A stretch of 64,000 nt of DNA, taken from Phycisphaerales bacterium. GTDB lineage: Bacteria; Planctomycetota; Phycisphaerae; Phycisphaerales; UBA1924. How positions within the stretch are numbered: position 1 is the stretch's first letter; each line of letters begins with the position of its first letter. The translations under genes were made by a program, and so were the position numbers. The DNA is taken from the NCBI GenBank assembly GCA_020847535.1, contig JADLBU010000124.1:1-64000 (forward strand). The letters run 5' to 3'. The notes under the pieces were generated by a model. The model ran no database searches and was not told the origin of the DNA. It saw only the letters and a program-made list of their open reading frames with translations. This document shows positions 1-12,356 of the stretch, piece by piece.

Positions 1-3555
<3,555 letters not shown>

Positions 3556-3582
3556 TCGGCGAGCTGACCTGAAGACACTACG

Positions 3583-3610
3583 AACCCCGGCTGTGAGGCC
3601 GGGGTTTTTC
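3583..3610 (+). terminator. Intrinsic terminator of rpoC
   Basis: A perfect 7-bp stem CCCCGGC/GCCGGGG with a 6-nt loop is followed directly by TTTTT. It lies about 28 nt after the rpoC stop codon, so transcription of the rpoBC unit probably ends here. Confidence 0.9.
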
Positions 3611-3743
3611 TTGCGCGTGATCACCCGGCGGTCTGCGCGATGTGTGCTCGCCGCAGCATGGCTGGCTCTGTGCCGCTTTCAGCGGCGAAAGCCGCACGGC
3701 CAAGCTCGGGCTGTCAAGGTCATGCGTCTGACGCCAAACGCAG

Positions 3744-3772
3744 CGCGGGCCGGACGTGTTGTCCGGCCCGCG
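3744..3772 (-). terminator. Strong hairpin downstream of the surface-protein remnant
   Basis: A perfect 12-bp inverted repeat (CGCGGGCCGGAC/GTCCGGCCCGCG) with a 5-nt GTGTT loop. It lies about 55 nt downstream of the sorting-signal remnant on the minus strand. No T-run follows on either strand, so it may be a transcript-end hairpin, not a classical intrinsic terminator. Confidence 0.45.
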
Positions 3773-3827
3773 TACAAGGAGATGTACTGGTTCGTCCTGC
3801 GGGGGGGCGGGACACGATTGGTTTGCA

Positions 3828-3974
3828 TCACCTGCGGCGGCGGATCGCGGCGAGCGCTCCGAGGCCCAGGAGGGCGGCGGATCCGGGGGCGGGGGTGATG
3901 ACGCCGATGTTGACATCGACGGCGCGTCCGGCCTGCACACGGACTTGCCACGAGCGGTCGGGACCTTGCTGGGG
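3828..3974 (-). pseudogene. Remnant of a secreted protein with a PAPG-type C-terminal sorting signal
   Basis: This minus-strand frame has no usable start. It reads ...VRVQAGRAVDVNIGVITPAPG, then a hydrophobic stretch (SAALLGLGALAAI) and RRRR before a TGA. That is the same architecture as the sorting tails of the intact proteins at 33-40 kb: PAPG, a short TM segment, then a basic end. An in-frame TAA lies immediately upstream (3975-3977), and no recognisable body domain was found in any frame before msrA. It is most likely the 3' end of a decayed gene. A frameshift cannot be excluded. Confidence 0.5.
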
Positions 3975-4087
3975 TTATGAAGTTTTTTCGAGCGCGGGAC
4001 GAGTAGCGAGCCCGCGCAAGAGCAAGGCCGGCCGGCGGCAACGTACTGCGGATCCCGGTGTGAGAGCGTGAGGGCCAGAGGGGCAAA

Positions 4088-4816
4088 TCAATCGGCCGGC
4101 GGCAGGTGGCAGGTGTTCTCGAGGCCGTGCTTGGCGAAGTACTGCTGGTGGTATTCCTCTGCGCGGTAGAAGGTCTGTGCGGGCTCGATGACAGTGGCGA
4201 TCGGACGCTTGAAGCGGCCGCTGGCCGTGAAGCGTGCCTTGACGGCCTCGGCGATCTTCTGCTGCTCGGGTGAGTGGTAGAAGATGACCGAGCGGTACTG
4301 ATCCCCGATGTCAGGGCCTTGGCGATTCACCTGGGTGGGATCGTGCATCTTGAAGAAGACATCGACGATCTTCTCGTAGGAGACCTTGGAGGGGTCGAAC
4401 TTGACCTGGACGACCTCGGCGTGGCCGGTGTCTTCGTAGCAGACTTCCTTGTAGGTCGGATCCTTGGTCTTGCCGCCCTCATAGCCGACGGCGGCATCGA
4501 TGACGCCGGGGAGGAGGCGGAAGGTGGCCTCGACGCCCCAGAAGCACCCCGCACCGAAGGTTGCGAGCTCGTGCTGCATTGGAACGGACTCCTTGTTCTC
4601 GGTGTTGTCGGGCGAGTTGGCGGCGAGCACGGTCGGGGATGCGGTCTGGCTGGCCGATGTGGTGGCCGGGGTTGTAGTGGCGGCGGGAGCGGTGGTGGTG
4701 TGGGAGGCGGGCGGCTGCGGGGTTTGCGCGGTCCCCTGGCGCGGTTCCCCGCCGGAGCATCCGATGATGAGCAGGAGGGCCGAGGCGAGCGCACAGCGGG
4801 TTGTGAGCGATTTCAT
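4088..4816 (-). CDS. msrA: Peptide-methionine (S)-S-oxide reductase, lipoprotein form
   Basis: Reduces methionine-S-sulfoxide in proteins, probably on the periplasmic face of a membrane. The start at 4816 is chosen because GAGGGAGA lies just upstream. The resulting 242-residue protein begins with a lipoprotein signal ([10 protein letters not shown], lipid Cys20). A Thr/Ala/Pro-rich linker follows to about residue 80, and then the MsrA domain. The catalytic motif GCFWG has the nucleophile at Cys91, followed by family blocks such as [16 protein letters not shown] and [12 protein letters not shown]-terminal Cys (ENTCHLPP) could be the resolving residue. The reading frame stays open upstream to 5104, but that part overlaps the divergent neighbour and is not protein-like. 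Confidence 0.93.
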   Translation of the reverse strand: MKSLTTRCALASALLLIIGCSGGEPRQGTAQTPQPPASHTTTAPAATTTPATTSASQTASPTVLAANSPDNTENKESVPMQHELATFGAGCFWGVEATFRLLPGVIDAAVGYEGGKTKDPTYKEVCYEDTGHAEVVQVKFDPSKVSYEKIVDVFFKMHDPTQVNRQGPDIGDQYRSVIFYHSPEQQKIAEAVKARFTASGRFKRPIATVIEPAQTFYRAEEYHQQYFAKHGLENTCHLPPAD

Positions 4817-4945
4817 GGGATTCTCCCTCGACATTGGATGCCGGCTGGGTGAAAGTGTCACTGGTGCCTGACCCTGTGCGAACACCGCGCTGCCCCTGAT
4901 CGACACAAGTTCCTTCGGCTGCCGCGACCCCTGGAGCCAGAATCC

Positions 4946-6427
4946 ATGAGAAAAGGGAATTGTAAGGCCTGTCTGGCGATCCTGGCGGGGGGGGTCTCGA
5001 TCTGGCTGGCGGGGTGTGCAACCCCGGCCCGGCCGGAGTTTGACGAGTTCGGGGAGGCGCCTGCCTGCAAGGCGCTCAACGGGGAATACATCGCGACATT
5101 TCACACGCGCTGGTTCGGGCCGCTCAAGGCGAAGATGACAGCGCAGCAGACCGATGGCGGGTTCAAGGCCAACACGCAGCCCGGAGTCGCCTGGTCGCTG
5201 GTGGGCGGTGTGGAGAAGGTGCTGGGGCAGTTGCTGGCGCCGTTCATGTTCCCCAACGGGATGCTGCTGGTGTGGGAATCTTCGATGCCTGATGAGGAGG
5301 TTGGTGAGCCGGGCGAGGGGTGGATCGGGCCGGGGGTGTTTGATCCGTGGCGAGCGGCGACGCGGATGAAATCGGTGGATGGGCCCGTGGAGATTCGGTA
5401 CCGGGATGGGCGGGTGCTGGCGATCATGACGATCGAGCGTTCACCGCCCGTGAGCATGCCCGAAACGGACTATGGAGCGCTGACCGACAGCCTGGAATCG
5501 GCGATGCGATCCCGGCTGTTTGATCCCGAGCTCGGTGGATCGGGGGCGAGCACGGCGTTCTTCCGTGATGTTCACGGGGCTGTCCCCCGGGTGACCGACG
5601 ATGTGTCGTACGTGGCCGCGTTGGCGCTGGCGTGGCGGAAGCGGACGGATCTGGCGCTTCCCATCCCGTATCGCCAGCGCGAGGCGGGGGTCAGCGATCC
5701 GCTGCTGGCGGCGGCGGAGAACCAGGTGGCGCCGATCTCGATGACGATGAACGACAAGACGGGGATCGCGACCGTGGAGGCGGTCGTGTTTCAGAATGCA
5801 GCGCAGGTGGATGCGGTGATGCGGGAGGTGGTGTCGAAGGTGCCGCGTGGGTTGATCGTGGATCTGCGGAACTGCACGGGCCTGGAGCTGGCGGGGCTGC
5901 GGATGGTGTCGTGGCTGAGCGATCGGCCGGTGGAGGCGGGGGCGATGATCGGGGGTGCTCGCCGGGCCGACCTGATCGATGACACACCGGCGGCGGACCA
6001 GGCTGTGCAGGCGCGGCTGGCCGCGATCGAGCTGGGGAGCATGGGCGATTTCGAACTGGCCGATGCGGAGCTGGATCGGCAGGGGGCTGCGCGGCTGCGG
6101 GTCTTGCCGGTGGAGAATCGGTACGAGGGGCCGGTGGTGGTGCTGACCTCATCCCGGACGCGATCCACGGGGGAGATGCTCGCGTGGCTGCTGGAGCACA
6201 CGGGGCGGGCGCGGACCGTGGGCGAGCGGACGGCGGGCCGGCCCCGGCTGTCGCGTGAACGCGAGCTGGGGCAGGGGTTCATGCTGCGGCTGGATGAGTT
6301 CGAGTGGGTGGGACCGGCGGGGGAGAGGCTGGATGTGAGCAAAGGGATCGAGCCGGATGTGAAGAGCAGCAGGCAGAGAGCGCCGGCGCGGGCGGCGCAG
6401 CTTTTGGATGAGAAGCCTGCGGAGTAG
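4946..6427 (+). CDS. S41-family (tail-specific protease-like) lipoprotein
   Basis: Predicted exported lipoprotein of 493 residues with signal peptide and lipobox (IWLAGC, Cys24). The C-terminal half resembles peptidase family S41: a strand block ([18 protein letters not shown]) with the candidate nucleophile Ser407, then [14 protein letters not shown] and a closing KGIEPDV block as in C-terminal processing peptidases. A PDZ domain is not evident. The N-terminal half (residues 40-170) is unassigned. It is divergently transcribed from msrA with a short shared promoter region. Family assignment is good, but catalytic competence is inferred only from the Ser and its context. Confidence 0.75.
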   Translation: MRKGNCKACLAILAGGVSIWLAGCATPARPEFDEFGEAPACKALNGEYIATFHTRWFGPLKAKMTAQQTDGGFKANTQPGVAWSLVGGVEKVLGQLLAPFMFPNGMLLVWESSMPDEEVGEPGEGWIGPGVFDPWRAATRMKSVDGPVEIRYRDGRVLAIMTIERSPPVSMPETDYGALTDSLESAMRSRLFDPELGGSGASTAFFRDVHGAVPRVTDDVSYVAALALAWRKRTDLALPIPYRQREAGVSDPLLAAAENQVAPISMTMNDKTGIATVEAVVFQNAAQVDAVMREVVSKVPRGLIVDLRNCTGLELAGLRMVSWLSDRPVEAGAMIGGARRADLIDDTPAADQAVQARLAAIELGSMGDFELADAELDRQGAARLRVLPVENRYEGPVVVLTSSRTRSTGEMLAWLLEHTGRARTVGERTAGRPRLSRERELGQGFMLRLDEFEWVGPAGERLDVSKGIEPDVKSSRQRAPARAAQLLDEKPAE

Positions 6428-6502
6428 GGCGGCCGTATCACGGGCGTTTCACGGGTCGGCACCCGATCGCATATTGTTGACGCGTGGGGGATTGACTGCT
6501 GT

Positions 6503-6576
6503 GTCCCGGTAGCTCAGTTGGATAGAGCAGCCGCCTTCTAAGCGGCAGGTCGGGCGTTCGAATCGCCCCCGGGACG
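6503..6576 (+). tRNA. tRNA-Arg(TCT)
   Basis: Full cloverleaf: acceptor stem GTCCCGG/CCGGGAC with discriminator G, D-arm AGCTCAGTTGGATAGAGC, anticodon stem GCCGC/GCGGC enclosing the loop CTTCTAA (anticodon TCT at 6537-6539), and T-arm with TTCGAAT. CCA is not encoded. It decodes AGA/AGG. Confidence 0.97.
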
Positions 6577-7140
6577 TTTCTGAGTCTCTTGTTCGGGCAT
6601 TGAAATCGCGTAGCCCCAGGGCACAAACAACAACACGATTGGCAGCGCTACAACCATCGTCAGCATGAACCAAAGGGTCTTACCGCCGGGAGCGATTACA
6701 CCGATCGCCACCATGCCTGCCGCGATGAACACCACCGACAGGAGATTCGATCCCAGGTTTGAATCCGGCCGCGACTTGGCCGACTGCCCAAAGAGCGAGA
6801 ACTTCTGAAGCAGCGGCAACTGATGGCTCGCGATGGTTGGACGAAGCAGCCGCTCGAGCTCCGTGCCGATTTGCGCGATGTACTTCTGCCTTGGGAGAAT
6901 CTTGTGCTGCAGATGGAGCGTGTGTACGACAACCATGACAATGATGGCGGCACACACCAGAATGGCGCTCATGCTCTGAATGCTGTTGTTGGCAGCGACG
7001 ATCCCGGCCATCGCGGCCACGCCCAAGATCGTGCTCGTTCGGGCATGATCACGGAGGCGAGCGTACTCCTCAAGCAGCGCCTTCCACAACTCGAACGGCG
7101 TCGGATCTTTGCCCAGCTCCCCGCAGGTCCTCCGAGTCAT
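6538..7140 (-). CDS. Hypothetical membrane protein running into tRNA-Arg
   Basis: A 200-residue protein of unrecognised family with two pairs of hydrophobic segments (about residues 38-53, 58-75, 132-150 and 155-172) and a basic soluble loop between them. The start at 7140 has a GGAG five bases upstream. The stop codon (6538-6540) lies inside the tRNA-Arg gene on the opposite strand, so the last 12 or so residues (PGGDSNARPAA end) are antisense tRNA sequence. The original stop was probably lost and replaced by one in the tRNA gene. The body looks like a genuine membrane protein. Confidence 0.7.
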   Translation of the reverse strand: MTRRTCGELGKDPTPFELWKALLEEYARLRDHARTSTILGVAAMAGIVAANNSIQSMSAILVCAAIIVMVVVHTLHLQHKILPRQKYIAQIGTELERLLRPTIASHQLPLLQKFSLFGQSAKSRPDSNLGSNLLSVVFIAAGMVAIGVIAPGGKTLWFMLTMVVALPIVLLFVPWGYAISMPEQETQKRPGGDSNARPAA

Positions 7141-7191
7141 GAGTGCTCCGAGGATTCTAGATTCCGGTTAGGCGATACGGTGTCCTAGCAA

Positions 7192-7833
7192 TCAATGCTC
7201 CAGGGCCGTGCGGCCCATGGGCATCTCGAAGCGATCTCTTGTGGTGCAATAACCCAAGCCCCCCATGCGGCCGATCGCGTCGAGCTTGGCGGGGTCGGTG
7301 TGATGGCGATCGTTCAGGAGGTCATCGCGGATCCAGATGTGGATGACCTGGCCGATGACGATGTTGCCGCCGGCGGGAGCGCCGGGGTTGGTGCGGATGA
7401 CCTGGTGCGTGCGACACTCGAAGCTGACGGGGGATTCGAGGACTCGGGGCGCGCGAACGAAGCGCGCGGGGGCTTGGGTGAGGCCGGCGAGGTCGAACTC
7501 GGATTCGCCGTAGGCAAGGGGCTCGGCGGTCGCGGCCATCTGGAGGGCGAGCGGTTGGGCAACGATGTTGACGATGAACTCCCCCACTCCTCCCTCTGTA
7601 GCCGATTTGGCGTTGCGGAGGGAGTCTTTCTCAGAGCCATCGGTCTTGTTCGCTGGGCAGAAAAGCAGCATCATCGGATCGGAGCCGACACCGTTGAAGA
7701 AGGAGAAGGGGGCGAGGTTGGGTTGGCCATCGGGGGAGATGGTGGAAACCCACGCGATCGGGCGAGGGACGATGCAGCCGATAAGGAGTTTGTAGCGGTC
7801 GGGCTGTGGGAGGTTCGCGGGGTTGAGCTCCAT
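7192..7833 (-). CDS. Flavin reductase-like, FMN-binding split-barrel protein
   Basis: Member of the flavin reductase/DIM6-NTAB family, which binds FMN in a split barrel and reduces flavin or acts as an oxidoreductase. The start at 7833 (MELNPANLPQPDRYKLL) is family-like; the open frame extends to 7929 but that part is not conserved in character. Recognisable blocks are PRPIAWVST, NLAPFSFFNGV, FIVNIV, and SPVSFECR with a following IVIGQVIHIWI strand. The length of 213 residues suits the family. The substrate is not determinable from the sequence. Confidence 0.87.
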   Translation of the reverse strand: MELNPANLPQPDRYKLLIGCIVPRPIAWVSTISPDGQPNLAPFSFFNGVGSDPMMLLFCPANKTDGSEKDSLRNAKSATEGGVGEFIVNIVAQPLALQMAATAEPLAYGESEFDLAGLTQAPARFVRAPRVLESPVSFECRTHQVIRTNPGAPAGGNIVIGQVIHIWIRDDLLNDRHHTDPAKLDAIGRMGGLGYCTTRDRFEMPMGRTALEH

Positions 7834-7927
7834 GCGATGAGGGTAGAGACGGAGAGAGGAAGAGACTGGGAGACTGTGAGACGCGGAATGCATACACCCT
7901 GCGCACCTCACGACTTTCATCATGCTC

Positions 7928-7961
7928 AAAAAAGAAACCGGACGCTCGCGGGCGCGTCCGG
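7928..7961 (-). terminator. Intrinsic terminator of the DUF3467 gene
   Basis: An 8-bp stem CCGGACGC/GCGTCCGG with an 8-nt loop is followed on the minus strand by TTTCTTTTTT. It lies 30 nt after the DUF3467 stop codon and upstream of the flavin reductase start. Confidence 0.88.
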
Positions 7962-7990
7962 GGTCGAATCACACGTTGTTGAGTGGGGGC

Positions 7991-8326
7991 TTACTGGGCG
8001 AGCCGGGGACCGCCGGGACCGCCCTGGGCGTTCTGGCCGCGGTTGAGCTGGATCTCGCCGTTGCGCTCCTCGTACTGGCGGACGACCTGGCCGAGGTTGA
8101 TCGCCAGGCGCTTGATGCCGGCCCAGTTCATGACGACGCGGCTGCCGACGCTGAAGAGCATCGCGGGCTGGTTCTCCGGGCTGGGGACGGGCATGTTCAT
8201 GCCGAAGTCCAGCACCACCTCATCGGGGGTGGTCGAGGTCCGGATGGTGTTGGAATAGGTCGTGTGCATCTTGGACTCGTCGATGCGGAGCTGGACCTGC
8301 TGCTGTTGAGGCGTGTTCTCGGCCAT
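7991..8326 (-). CDS. DUF3467 domain protein
   Basis: A 111-residue protein starting MAENTPQQQQVQLRID. Family-typical blocks are YSNTIRTSTTPDEVVLDFG and later VVMNWAGIKRLAINLGQVVRQYEE. DUF3467 proteins are small, widespread in planctomycetes and other bacteria, and of unknown function. The C-terminus is a Gln/Gly/Asn-rich tail. The start at 8326 is preferred because the longer open frame to 8464 has no conserved content. It is followed by its own terminator, so it is monocistronic. Confidence 0.85.
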   Translation of the reverse strand: MAENTPQQQQVQLRIDESKMHTTYSNTIRTSTTPDEVVLDFGMNMPVPSPENQPAMLFSVGSRVVMNWAGIKRLAINLGQVVRQYEERNGEIQLNRGQNAQGGPGGPRLAQ

Positions 8327-8810
8327 GGCTGTTTCCACCCTTGTTGCGGATGCGATACATCGGTCAACCGCGTCGGCCGCGGCGTGCCGCCGGCTATCAC
8401 TTTGATGTCCGGCCCTTTCCCCCGAATCCCCCCTGCCCGAATATCCCTTCGGTACATCCACCAAGAGGACTTCCGGGGGGTGGCGGGCGGTTGCCCGTCC
8501 GTTTCCCGCGTTTCGGCGGGGGGATCAGTGTAGTCGAATCGACGACCCCGGACCAACCTGTGCGGGGGGTTCATGCGGCCTGAATACCGCCCTTTCGTGG
8601 GGATCGTGCGCAGGAGGGCCGCTGGTTTCGGCCCGGAAGGGGCTCTGTGGGGCCGGTTGGCAAGCCTCCCCGCACCGAAGCTGAAACGGTTGTTCTGAAA
8701 GACCGAATATGGGATCATCGGCCGCGCGGCTTCTCCGTTGATTCAGGGACTCCGCGCGGGATCGGGTCTGATCCGTTCTTACTGCACACATGCTCATAGA
8801 GAGGTGGCCG
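8327..8810. other. Divergent intergenic region, no gene seen
   Basis: About 480 bp between the DUF3467 start (minus) and the next plus-strand start. It must hold promoters for both directions, but I could not place convincing -35/-10 pairs. Short G-runs (GGGGGGTGGCGGGCGG near 8475) stand out. No tRNA, riboswitch or small coding frame was recognised. Confidence 0.4.
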
Positions 8811-10790
8811 ATGGGGACCAACAGGCAGCGCGCGTGGGTTGCGGCGGCGGCGGCAGCGCTCGTGATCGTCGGGGCGGTCTTTTCGCCCGGTCTGGCGGCC
8901 CGGCCTGACGAGCCGCGGCAGACCGTGGCGGCGTTGATCGTGCAGGAGAAGCCGACCGCTCCCCCGACGCTGGCGGCGGCCAGGTGGGCGCCGGCCCATT
9001 CGCTCGCGGCGATCCGGTTGATCGAGCCGGACAAGCACGCAAGCAAGTTCCGGGAGTACCTGACCAGCGCGGGGTTCTTTGAATCCCCGGCGTACCAGAT
9101 CATGCAGAGCAACCCGGGATTGATGCAGGCGCAGATCGGGCTATTGGGGCTCGCGGCGAGCGTGGGGATGGATGGATGGACGGCGATCGGGCACGTGCTG
9201 GGGCAGGATGCGGTGCTGGCGCTGTATCCGGGTGATGGTGAGGGAGCGCAGCCCAAGTCGCTGATCGTGGCGATCGCCAGGGATGCGGCAGCGCGGCAGA
9301 AGTTCCTGGATGGGGTCGCCAACGTCGCGGGGCTGATGAAGGGCGGCAAGCCCGATCCAGACAAGACGACGATGATCGGGGATCATGCGGTGTTCACGCT
9401 GGGGGATCTGAAGTACGCGATCATCGGGGATGCACTGGTGATGGGGAGTTCGATCGATGTGATCGAGCGTTCGATCAAGACGCACGCCGATGGAAGGACA
9501 TCGATCGCCGATTCGGGTGAACTGGATGCGGTGGAGGATGCCGCGCCCGCGGATGCGATGATGTGGGCGACGGTCGATGCCAAGACGATCCTGGCCGCGG
9601 CGAACGCGAGCGGCGGGGATACATCGGGGCTGATCGAGAACCCGCTGGGTGGATTCCTGTTCGGCGGCTGGGTGAAGTCGCTGGTGGATGCCAAGAGCGC
9701 GGTGGGGTGGATGAGCGAGGTCACCGATGGGCTGTCGCTGACAGCGCTCGTGGAGCGCAACGGGGCGATGCCTGCGTCGCACGAGGGGTTCGCGGTCAAG
9801 TTCCCAGCGCTGTCGGTGGACTGGGATGCGATCACGCTGCCGCGGCAGATGCTCTCGATGTCGATCGCCCGTGACTGGGCGGATCTGTTCTCGGAGCGCG
9901 AGTCGATCCTGACGCTGCCGGGTGCTTCGCAGGCGACGGCGTTCGCGACCACGATGACGACGCTGATGGGGAACATGGATTTCATGGAGGATCTGCTCCC
10001 GCGCATCAACGGACCGGTGCGGTTCATGCTGGAGCGGCAGGATTTCTCGAAGGTGGGATATGAGCCGACGCCCAAGCTGCCGGCATTCGTGCTGGTGGCC
10101 CCGATCAAGGGCGGCAGCGAGGACATGCTCAAGCAGCGGCTGATGTCCAGCAGCCAGATGGCGATGTCGTTCATCAACCTGGATGCAGCGCGGAAGCAGC
10201 AGCCGGGGTACCTGATGGGCATGGCCGAGCATCGCGGGGTGACGATCCTGAAGGGGACATACCCACCGCCGGGGACGCCGGGAGCAGGGGCGATGATGAA
10301 GGATGAGGGGAGGAAGGACAAGGCAGGCGATGGGGATGATGAAGAGATGAAGCCGGCGGGGGAGAACGATGGGATGATGGCCGGTGGCGATGGTGTGAAC
10401 GTGCGGTACAACTTTGAGCCGATGGTCGCGGTCGTGAAGGATCACTACATCTCGGCGACATCGATGGCGAGCATGAGGGCCCTGATCGATGCGGTGCTGG
10501 ATGGCTCGCCGCAGAATGCCGGATCGGAGACACCCGAGCCGGATGTGATGCGGATCGAAGGGGAACAGACCACGGAGATCCTGCGCGAGAACCGCGAGGA
10601 GCTGGTCGTGCAGCGGATGCTCGAGCAGGATGAGGACCGGGCCCAGGCGGAGAAGATCATCGATGCGCTGATCGCGATGAGCGGGATGGTGGATTCGCTC
10701 AACCTGACCTCGCAGCCGACGCCCAAGGGGGGGCAGGCGACCATCAGGCTGACGATGAAGCCGCGGGCTGAGATGGGGGCGAAGAAGTAA
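8811..10790 (+). CDS. Large exported protein of unknown function
   Basis: A 659-residue protein with a clear signal peptide (WVAAAAAALVIVGAVF, cleavage near AARPDE). The start at 8811 is preferred over 8790 because GAGAGGTGG sits just upstream of it. The body has no recognised enzyme motif. It consists of alternating strand/helix blocks (for example MDGWTAIGHVLGQDAVLALYPG and MIGDHAVFTLGDLKYAIIGDALV) of the kind found in DUF3352-like periplasmic proteins, but I am not certain of that assignment. A Met/Gly/Asp/Lys-rich low-complexity insert lies around residues 485-525. It is followed by a repeat-filled gap and the DUF1800 gene. Confidence 0.75.
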   Translation: MGTNRQRAWVAAAAAALVIVGAVFSPGLAARPDEPRQTVAALIVQEKPTAPPTLAAARWAPAHSLAAIRLIEPDKHASKFREYLTSAGFFESPAYQIMQSNPGLMQAQIGLLGLAASVGMDGWTAIGHVLGQDAVLALYPGDGEGAQPKSLIVAIARDAAARQKFLDGVANVAGLMKGGKPDPDKTTMIGDHAVFTLGDLKYAIIGDALVMGSSIDVIERSIKTHADGRTSIADSGELDAVEDAAPADAMMWATVDAKTILAAANASGGDTSGLIENPLGGFLFGGWVKSLVDAKSAVGWMSEVTDGLSLTALVERNGAMPASHEGFAVKFPALSVDWDAITLPRQMLSMSIARDWADLFSERESILTLPGASQATAFATTMTTLMGNMDFMEDLLPRINGPVRFMLERQDFSKVGYEPTPKLPAFVLVAPIKGGSEDMLKQRLMSSSQMAMSFINLDAARKQQPGYLMGMAEHRGVTILKGTYPPPGTPGAGAMMKDEGRKDKAGDGDDEEMKPAGENDGMMAGGDGVNVRYNFEPMVAVVKDHYISATSMASMRALIDAVLDGSPQNAGSETPEPDVMRIEGEQTTEILRENREELVVQRMLEQDEDRAQAEKIIDALIAMSGMVDSLNLTSQPTPKGGQATIRLTMKPRAEMGAKK

Positions 10791-10797
10791 GAGCTGA

Positions 10798-10911
10798 AGA
10801 GAACACCGAGGCGCGGAGCGAACAGAGCGACGCAGAGAGAGAACCGTGATGAACACCAATTGAATCGGCTCTGTGTTTCTGCGTTCTCTCAGTGCCCTCT
10901 GTGTTTTCTTT
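10798..10911. repeat. Imperfect inverted repeat of the CACAGAG type
   Basis: Left arm 10798-10842 (purine-rich, ...GAACAGAGCGACGCAGAGAG) and right arm 10868-10911 (CTCTGTGTTTCTGCGTTCTC...) are imperfect reverse complements around a short spacer. The unit resembles the arms at 26981-27223, so it is a dispersed genomic repeat. It fills the gap between two genes and could form a stem in the transcript. Confidence 0.6.
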
Positions 10912-10930
10912 GATTCTGCGAGACCTTCAG

Positions 10931-12256
10931 ATGCCACGCTTTGAGAACATCCTCGCCGAGTACAAGCCCAGGGCCGATCGGCCGTGGGATACGGCGGCGG
11001 CGGCTCACCTGCTGCGGCGGGCGGGGTTCCAGGCGGGGCTGGCCGAGGTGAAGGGGGCGGTCGAGCGAGGCCCAAAGGCGACGGTCGATCTGCTGGTCGA
11101 TGGCGGCCCCGAGACTTCGCGAGCCAGGGAGCTTGATGACATCGAGCGGGCGGTGGGCCGGACCGAGGATCTGGATGCCGCGCGGGGGTGGTGGCTGGCG
11201 AGGATGGTGCGGACCGCACGGCCGCTGCGGGCCCGGATGGCGGTCTTCTGGCACAACCACTTCGCGACCAGCAATCAGAAGGTGATGTCGGCCCCCTTGA
11301 TGATGAAGCAACTGGAGACGATCGAGGCCCGCTCGCTGGGGCGGTTCGAGGATCTGCTTCTGGCAATGAGCCGGGATCCGGCGATGATCGTGTGGCTGGA
11401 TGGGGATTCGAACATCAAGGGCCGGCCCAACGAGAACTACGCGCGGGAGCTGTTCGAGCTCTTTGCGCTGGGTGTGGGGAACTACACCGAGCGGGACATC
11501 AAGGAGGCAGCGCGGGCGTTCACGGGTTGGCACCAGCGGCAGGGTGAGTTCCGCTTCTTCGAGCGCGACCACGACACCACGAGCAAGACGGTGTTCGGCA
11601 CAAGCGGGAACTTCGGGGGTGAGGACATCGTGAAGATGGCGATCGCCCAGCCGGCGTGCTCCCGCTTCATCGCCGGCAAGCTGCTCGCCGAGTTCCTGTG
11701 CTCCGATCCGGACAAGGAGCTGGTGGAGGCCCTGGCGAGCCGGTTGCGGGAGGCGGATTTCAACATCGGTGAGACGCTGCGGACGCTGCTTGCGAGCGAG
11801 GCGATGTTTGATCCGAGGTGGCGGCGAGCACGGATCAAATCGCCGGTCGAGTTTGTCGTGGGTGTGTGCCGGTCGCTGGAGACCAAAGCGCCAGCGCGGT
11901 CGCTGATCGATTCGACCAACCAGATGGGCCAGCGACTGCTCGAGCCGCCATCGGTAAAGGGGTGGAGCGGGCACCGGGCGTGGCTGAATTCATCGACGGT
12001 GCTCCTGCGGCTGGCGGGGATCGAGCGGTTGACCGCGCCCGATGGCGGTGGGATGCTCTCGGTCACGGAGCTGCGCTCCCGGCACGGGTTGGACAACCGG
12101 GAAGAGGTGCTCGCCTACTGCTCGGAGATCACGCTGGATGGCTGCCTGCCGGCCGAGGTCGAATCGAAGCTCGCAGCGCTCACCGGAAAACTGGATGTTC
12201 AGATGCGGATGGCGCTTCGGATATTGATGAGTACGCCGGAGTATCAGATGGCTTAG
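10931..12256 (+). CDS. DUF1800 domain protein
   Basis: A 441-residue protein of the DUF1800 family. Landmarks in order are AAHLLRRAGFQA near the N-terminus, MAVFWHNHFATS around residue 105, NENYARELFELFALG around residue 165, and EAARAFTGW around residue 195. DUF1800 proteins are almost always encoded beside a DUF1501 protein, as here, and the pair is common in planctomycetes. The biochemical role is unknown. The start at 10931 (MPRFENILAEY) is chosen because upstream codons fall in the repeat. No signal peptide is evident on this partner. Confidence 0.9.
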   Translation: MPRFENILAEYKPRADRPWDTAAAAHLLRRAGFQAGLAEVKGAVERGPKATVDLLVDGGPETSRARELDDIERAVGRTEDLDAARGWWLARMVRTARPLRARMAVFWHNHFATSNQKVMSAPLMMKQLETIEARSLGRFEDLLLAMSRDPAMIVWLDGDSNIKGRPNENYARELFELFALGVGNYTERDIKEAARAFTGWHQRQGEFRFFERDHDTTSKTVFGTSGNFGGEDIVKMAIAQPACSRFIAGKLLAEFLCSDPDKELVEALASRLREADFNIGETLRTLLASEAMFDPRWRRARIKSPVEFVVGVCRSLETKAPARSLIDSTNQMGQRLLEPPSVKGWSGHRAWLNSSTVLLRLAGIERLTAPDGGGMLSVTELRSRHGLDNREEVLAYCSEITLDGCLPAEVESKLAALTGKLDVQMRMALRILMSTPEYQMA

Positions 12257-12265
12257 GAAGAGCCC

Positions 12266-12296
12266 AAAGGGCAAAGGGCAAAGGGCAAAGGGCAAA
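12266..12296. repeat. AAAGGGC heptamer tandem repeat (4.4 copies)
   Basis: Four perfect copies of AAAGGGC plus AAA, lying between the DUF1800 stop and the DUF1501 start. Because 7 is not a multiple of 3 it cannot be coding across its length. A shorter relative (GAAGGGCAAA) occurs near 22719. Confidence 0.9.
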
Positions 12297-12356
12297 CAAG
12301 ACGGTTGAAGCGTCAGAGATTTGGCCCCTTGGAACTTTTGATTCAGTGAGGATCCC

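Noticed and set aside
3640-4071. Several overlapping short frames between rpoC and msrA
   Set aside because: Only the short minus-strand frame with the PAPG tail has a recognisable feature. The others are Arg/Pro/Ser-rich noise.
9141-11366. A 741-codon minus-strand open frame
   Set aside because: It is antisense to the exported protein and the DUF1800 gene, and its product is His/Arg/Pro-rich without conserved blocks. Long antisense frames are expected at this GC content.
12266-12296. AAAGGGC tandem repeat considered as a CRISPR or origin repeat
   Set aside because: The units are only 7 bp and have no spacers, and no replication genes are nearby. It is a microsatellite-type tract.
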